NCBI GenBank assembly: GCA_025506515.1
Contig: CM046445.1
Span: forward strand, 151,501 to 215,500
DNA: 64,000 bases
Source of the DNA: Flaveria trinervia
Lineage: Eukaryota > Streptophyta > Magnoliopsida > Asterales > Asteraceae
Direction: 5' to 3'
Part shown: in pieces, positions 59,381 through 64,000 of the stretch
Position numbering within the stretch: the stretch's first letter is position 1
How the letters are laid out: each line of letters opens with the position of its first letter
Made by a program: the position numbers and the translations under genes
The notes under the pieces: model-generated
Database searches by the model: none
What the model was told of the DNA's origin: nothing
What the model saw: only the letters and a program-made list of their open reading frames with translations

Positions 59381-60639
59381 ATGAACGAAGCTCATCAAAC
59401 TCGTTATTCTATTCATCCTGGTTCTGATAAGATGTACATGGACCTACGTGGTCAATATTGGTGGCCTGGAATAAAGAAAGATATAGCGACTTATGTAGCT
59501 AAGTGCCTCACGCGTACGAAGGTTAAAGCCGAACATCAACGTCCAAGTGGATTACTTGAGCAACCCGAGATCCCTATGTGGAAGTGGGAACATATATCCA
59601 TGGACTTCATAACTAAACTACCCCAAACCTCTCGAGGACATGATAGCATATGGGTGATCGTTGACCGATTGACCAAATCAGCACATTTTATACCTATACG
59701 TGACACTTACAAGACATCAAGGTTAGCTCGTATATATGTTGATGAGATTGTAAGTCGTCATGGGGTACCTCTACACATCATATCCGACCGAGATGCTCGT
59801 TTCACTTCACACTTTTGGTCGTCTATGCAAGAACTCTTGGGTACTCAATTGGACCTAAGCACGGCTTACCATCCTCAAACGGTGGTCAAACCGAGCGAAC
59901 GATTCAAACCTTTGAGGATTTGCTACGCCTGTGTGTTCTTGACTTTGGTGGTGATTGGGATACGCATCTACCGATCGCGGAAATTTCATATAACAATAGT
60001 TATCACTCAAGTATCAAGATGGCACCGTTTGAAGCACTTTATGGTTGTAAATGTCATTCACCGATCTGTTGGACCGACATTGGTGAAAACTTCATCACTG
60101 GTCCTGAACTTATACAAGAGACGACCGATAAAGTTTCCATCATCCGCAAGAACCTTGAAGTGGCGAGAAGTCGTCAAAAGAGCTATGCTAATAAGCGACG
60201 TAAGCCATTAGAATTTCAAATTGGGGATATGGTTCTTCTAAAGGTCTCACCGTGGAAAGGTGTTTTCCACTTTGGAAAGAAGGGCAAACTGGCTCCAAGA
60301 TTTGTAGGACCTTTCAAAATCCTGAAAAGGATTAGGAAAGTGGCTTATAAACTAGAGTTACCTTCCGACCTTAGTGGAGTTCATCCTGTATTTCACATCT
60401 CAAATTTGAGAAAGTGTTTGGCTGACGAAAGTCTGCATGTTCCGTTGGAAGACATCCAGATTGACGAGTCATTGCATTTTGTCGAGAAACCTGTTGAGAT
60501 CATGGATCGCATAATGAAGAAGACTAGAACCACAACAACTCCAATCGTCAAGGTTCATTGGGAAAATAAGCGTGACGCTGAATTTACTTGGGAACGTGAG
60601 GAGCACATGAAGAAAAGATATCCGTTCTTGTTTGTATAG
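59381..60639 (+). pseudogene. Integrase of element D with chromodomain-like tail
   Basis: The zinc region has HQTRYSIH but CLTR instead of CxxC, so the last Cys ligand is Arg (a TGT to CGT change near 59515). The core has SMDFITKLP (first Asp) and SDRDARF (second Asp). A one-base loss near 59880 moves the Glu-containing segment (TERTIQTFEDLL) to the frame 59815-60639. That frame runs on with NNSYHSSIKMAPFEALYG, GDMVLLKVSPWKGV, FVGPFKILKRI, HVPLEDIQ and the tail VKVHWENK, FTWEREEHMKKRYP. Confidence 0.9.
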
Positions 60640-60687
60640 TTTCATTTCTTTTAATTTCAGGATGAAATTCTTTTAAGTTGGAGAGAC
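60640..60687 (+). other. Polypurine tract region of element D
   Basis: After the last codon comes ggatgaaattcttttaag and ttggagagac, directly before the 3' LTR; the purine tract is short and interrupted. Confidence 0.55.
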
Positions 60688-60834
60688 TGTAACATCTCGT
60701 ATTTTTGTTAATTGAAAGTTAATTTTTGTTAATTCTTATAAGACCTATTTATGCTATTTATGTAACTTGGTGGGCTATTTATGTATAATTCCTTATTTAA
60801 TTTAAAGTTTCTAAGTTATTTAAACAATAATAAC

Positions 60835-60869
<35 letters not shown>

Positions 60870-63220
60870 TAATAATAATAAAAATTGTAAATTTTAATGT
60901 TAATAACAATAATAATAATTATTCTAATAATAATTAATATTAGTAATAATAATAAAATTTATAATGATGCTTATAATAATTTATCAAGTTAATAATCTTA
61001 AGGAATCTAAAATTTAAGGTAATAGAGTCTAGGGGGTTATAATGCAAATTTTAAAACTTCAAAAGAAACTTTTGGCATAAAATAACAAAAGCATAAACAA
61101 CAGGGACCATCTATGTAAATTTTTAAACCTAAACCAAACCCCCCTTTCTGGCTGATTTTCCGGCCAAATCCCGGCCTGTCACCGGCGGCCTCCGGCCACC
61201 ATGAAAACGATGGAAAATGGCTCGTTTTTAACAAACCGATACGCTAATCGACTCAGGAAGACTCCTCGGACTTGAACCCGATACTTATTGAAGGGTTTCA
61301 AACCGAACATGCATCTCGATCGACATATAACCGATTAACGTACAAATGTTGATGATTAATCAAATTAAACGTACAGAAACGTTCGAATAATCATTGCCAA
61401 GATAAATGCATAGTTTAATTCGAGTTAAATCATCAATTAAACACCCAATTTTAACCGAGGTGATCGAACACGAACCGGGACTCGTTCAACACCTCAACGA
61501 ACAAATCAAAGCTATATAACAGAGGGTTAATGTTCCATTCGATCCCTTTAAACTCATTCCACACTCAATTGCTTGAAATTACAACGAATATATTGAAATT
61601 TGAACCTCTGTTCATCACGCAAAGAACCGAAATATTACCGAGCATAAACACATCAATTTGGTTGCAATCAAGTAAGTTTGAAGCATCATTGTAATCGATT
61701 ACACTTAGGGAACAAAAGCCCTAAGGATAATCTGATTGTAACATTCGAATTAACGTTTAATTTTGGGATTGTGGAATTAGGGTTCATAAAGAATTGGGGT
61801 TATCTTCTGCTTATGAATTTAACATTTTTAAAACCAAATAAATCGCGGCTGAGAGCCTTGGTTCACTGGTTAAGTCTTGTCCCCCACATCCATGAGGTCT
61901 CGGGTTCGAACCCGGGCACCTTCATGTGACTTTTTTAAAGCCTTTTTGACCTTAAATTAATTATGGAAAATTTTTAATAAATATAAAAATAGCTTTTGTA
62001 AACTTTAAATATTTTTTTATAAACACTAAATAATTTTCTGGAATTTTGTTAAAATATAGATAATAAAATAAATTTCAATAAAACCTTTTTACAAAGATTA
62101 TTCTAAGTTCTATTACTATTAAAATGGATTTCCAATTTTAGTTAATAAAATGAACTTTGATTTAAATATTACCTTTAAATTATTATCGTTTAAATCATGT
62201 TGTTCCAAGTGTTTACTTAGATTTTATATGTAGACGTTATTAGTTATTTTAAACGGATTAATTGCATATTTTCTAGTAAAAGACATGAAATACTATATTT
62301 CTTATTATTTAACGTATTTACAAAAACCCCCAAATTTGACTTAGAACCCTAGCCCTCTCTAATTCGTTAAATTATTAAACTTAACTCTTGTAATATTTAT
62401 ATATTTAGGTGCCTTGTGACGTTTTATCTTGGAATGACGTTTACTCTTTTTAAATAATCTTCATTATATACTTATTGCCATGTGAGTTTCCTTGCCCCTT
62501 TTTTTTATCTTTTCACACTACTTTGGGGTGAAACATGATTATTTATACATAATACACTTATAAACGTTTGAGACTTGTAATGCACTTGCAATTCATCTTT
62601 ATTTTTGTCATGGTTATTTGTGTGTTGTAAGTGATTATATGAGATACATAGTTTGTTTACAATCATTAACTATTGCTAGCCTCGCGACGTCTTAGACCTT
62701 TGGGCCTGACAAGCCTATTTGGTGCTAAAGACGAGGTATTGCCGGCTCCTTATGACGTATGCTTGTTCATCATGGGAACTAAATACACTTAGCCAATCTT
62801 ATATACTTGTAATCAAGTCAAATTTGGTTGTAACGATATGTGTTCTATAACCTTACTAACTTATAACCTATGACATGAATTGCTACTTGTAACTTTATCA
62901 TATTATGTATAAAAACCTTGGAAACTCACCAACCATTTATAGTTGACCTTTTATTTTTATCATGTTTCAGGAAATCCCCAAGTTTAAAGTGGACTTTTGA
63001 AGCTTGCAATAAAACTAGGACTTGGATCTAGTTTAATAAATAAAATATTTATGTAATGTTTTATTTTGCTTGGAACTTATTTCATGTTGGAAACTTATGT
63101 TTGTTATGCCTTTTGAAACTTTTAATTTTAATATTTACATTTGTATATAGCGTTATGTGGTTGTGAACAATCTTAACCCTCACATCTCGACGTTTCCGCC
63201 GTCAAGGTTCGGGTGTGACA
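60688..63220 (+). repeat. 3' LTR of element D (2533 bp)
   Basis: From tgtaacatctcg to ttcgggtgtgaca. Its AAT/AAC microsatellite (60825-60950) is longer than in the 5' LTR, the largest difference between the pair. It carries the tRNA-like module and the gcctcgcgacgtc block (62680). Confidence 0.95.
61850..61936 (+). other. tRNA-like module, 3' LTR of D
   Basis: A-box tggttcactgg (61859-61869), B-box ggttcgaaccc (61903-61913) after 33 bp, six T at 61931-61936. One base more in the T-arm than in the 5' copy. Confidence 0.65.
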
Positions 63221-63929
63221 CATGTTGTCGTTAGCTCAACTATGTTGCGGGTTAGCTACCCTATTATGCACACAGTGCCAGTCAATTGAGATTGGCAGGA
63301 CCTCTGTAGCGTATCCTAGGTGGTTGGGTCGGCCTTGTATACAGTAAACAGAACCCTCCTGAGGGATAATGATGGCCCATCACCAGTTTTCATCGCGCAT
63401 ACAGTTTAGGGTATCGCTCATTGGTCCATACAGATAGTGAAAGATAAAGATAACAGAATACAGAGTAAACAAGGCATACAGTAAAGAGAACGAATAGTAT
63501 CTTTTCATATACTTAATGTGTGATCGCATACAAAGTAAAGAGTTGTATGTCATAGAAAGAGTATTTTTCATACACAATATACATAAAGTATTTTATTACT
63601 TTTAAAATTAGAACTCACTCAGCAACGCTGACTTTTATACATTTTCAGTTCGCAGGTAATTATTGGTGAGGATGGCACGAGGGTGAAGCTACTCGGCAGG
63701 AAAAGACTGACATCCATTCGTATTTCATATTGCTGTTGTTTTGTAATGCATTTAACAGTCCTTTTATAATCGATTAAACAATAGTGTATTGCTTAAGAAC
63801 AGTCTTTTAATGAAATGAATGGTTTTTTTTAAATGATTCCAATGCTTAAGTTTGTATAATTATAATGTTTTAAGGTATTTAATTCTTGAATGACAAACTG
63901 TGAGGTCTCCGGGAACGGGGCCTTACAGT

Positions 63930-64000
63930 TGGTATCAGAGCAAAAGTTTAAGAGAATTGGGTTAAATAAAATTTTTAAAACCTAAACTTAAACTGAAAAT
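63930..64000 (+). other. Primer site and start of internal region, element 1-family retrotransposon
   Basis: TGGTATCAGAGC (63930-63941) follows the LTR end at 63927. The next 59 bases (aaaagtttaagagaattggg...) match, in reverse, the leader of element 1 next to its primer site (12340-12380). The element continues beyond the window. Confidence 0.85.

Larger units (their letters stand above)
52735..63220 (+). mobile_element. Ty3/gypsy element D (Tekay/Del-like), structurally complete
   Basis: 10,486 bp with both LTRs (52735-55239 and 60688-63220), primer site, gag, protease, RT, RNase H, integrase with chromodomain-like tail, and a perfect 5-bp duplication catgt (52730-52734, 63221-63225). It is the youngest visible insertion in the right third of the window. 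Inactivating changes: gag frameshifts, a 25-bp tandem duplication in RT, stops after RT and in the RT-RNase H connection, a lost zinc-ligand Cys and a frameshift in integrase. Confidence 0.95.
51380..63927 (+). repeat. 5' LTR of an element 1-family retrotransposon, split by element D
   Basis: Part one, 51380-52734, starts tgtaacacccggtta; part two, 63221-63927, ends gaacggggccttaca, followed by a primer site, so this is the 5' LTR of an element that continues right of the window. Without element D and one copy of its duplication it is about 2057 bp. It has the GA-rich leader (51568-51600) and the catgcgcc array, but in place of the minisatellite of element 1 it has mostly single-copy DNA (63226-63420). 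Confidence 0.9.

Overview
This window is a stretch of repeat-dense plant nuclear DNA. The evidence is direct: Ty3/gypsy and Ty1/copia reverse transcriptase, integrase, RNase H, protease and CCHC gag signatures, tRNA-iMet-type primer binding sites, long terminal repeats with 5-bp target duplications, a hAT-type DNA element with an 8-bp duplication, an Au-like SINE, and an intron-bearing relic of a Ulp1-protease-type plant gene. No intact host gene is visible. The repertoire (large gypsy LTRs of 2-2.7 kb and a copia element with an extra reading frame after pol) suggests a large eudicot genome; a composite (Asteraceae) is my best guess, by inference only.

Layout. 1-3660: 3' end of a gypsy element with its LTR. 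3661-5780 and 16912-17470: two halves of a decayed Ulp1-associated gene, split by gypsy element 1 (minus strand, 5781-16911), whose 5' LTR is itself split by a related solo LTR (13212-15567, TSD tgtgc). 17881-21112: a TA/TATGTA microsatellite, a truncated minus-strand gypsy fragment (gag-protease plus LTR, element F) and a truncated LTR of the element 1 family. 21590-24069: another microsatellite and a copia relic. 24070-48079: gypsy element E, whose gag is split by a coding-free gypsy-like element G (24930-44047, TSD atcaa), which is in turn split by copia element H (28132-40525, minus). 48080-49684: flanking DNA with a hAT-type element containing a SINE. 49685-64000: a minus-strand LTR (C) cut by an element 1-family LTR (51380-63927), itself cut by complete gypsy element D (52735-63220, TSD catgt).

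All coding regions carry stops, frameshifts or lost catalytic residues, so nothing here looks autonomous. The nesting gives relative ages: E before G before H; C before the B-type LTR before D; Ulp1-like gene before element 1 before the solo LTR.

The most interesting signal is in the LTRs of G, D and C. All share, at a comparable LTR position, a tRNA-like module: an A-box-like motif, a B-box 32-33 bp downstream and a run of six or more T. It resembles an internal RNA polymerase III unit inside LTRs of RNA polymerase II elements. Other LTR families here carry dense arrays of short motifs (catgcgcc, cttcggaag, ttcgtacgaa) and a minisatellite block that has been replaced wholesale between copies of one family.
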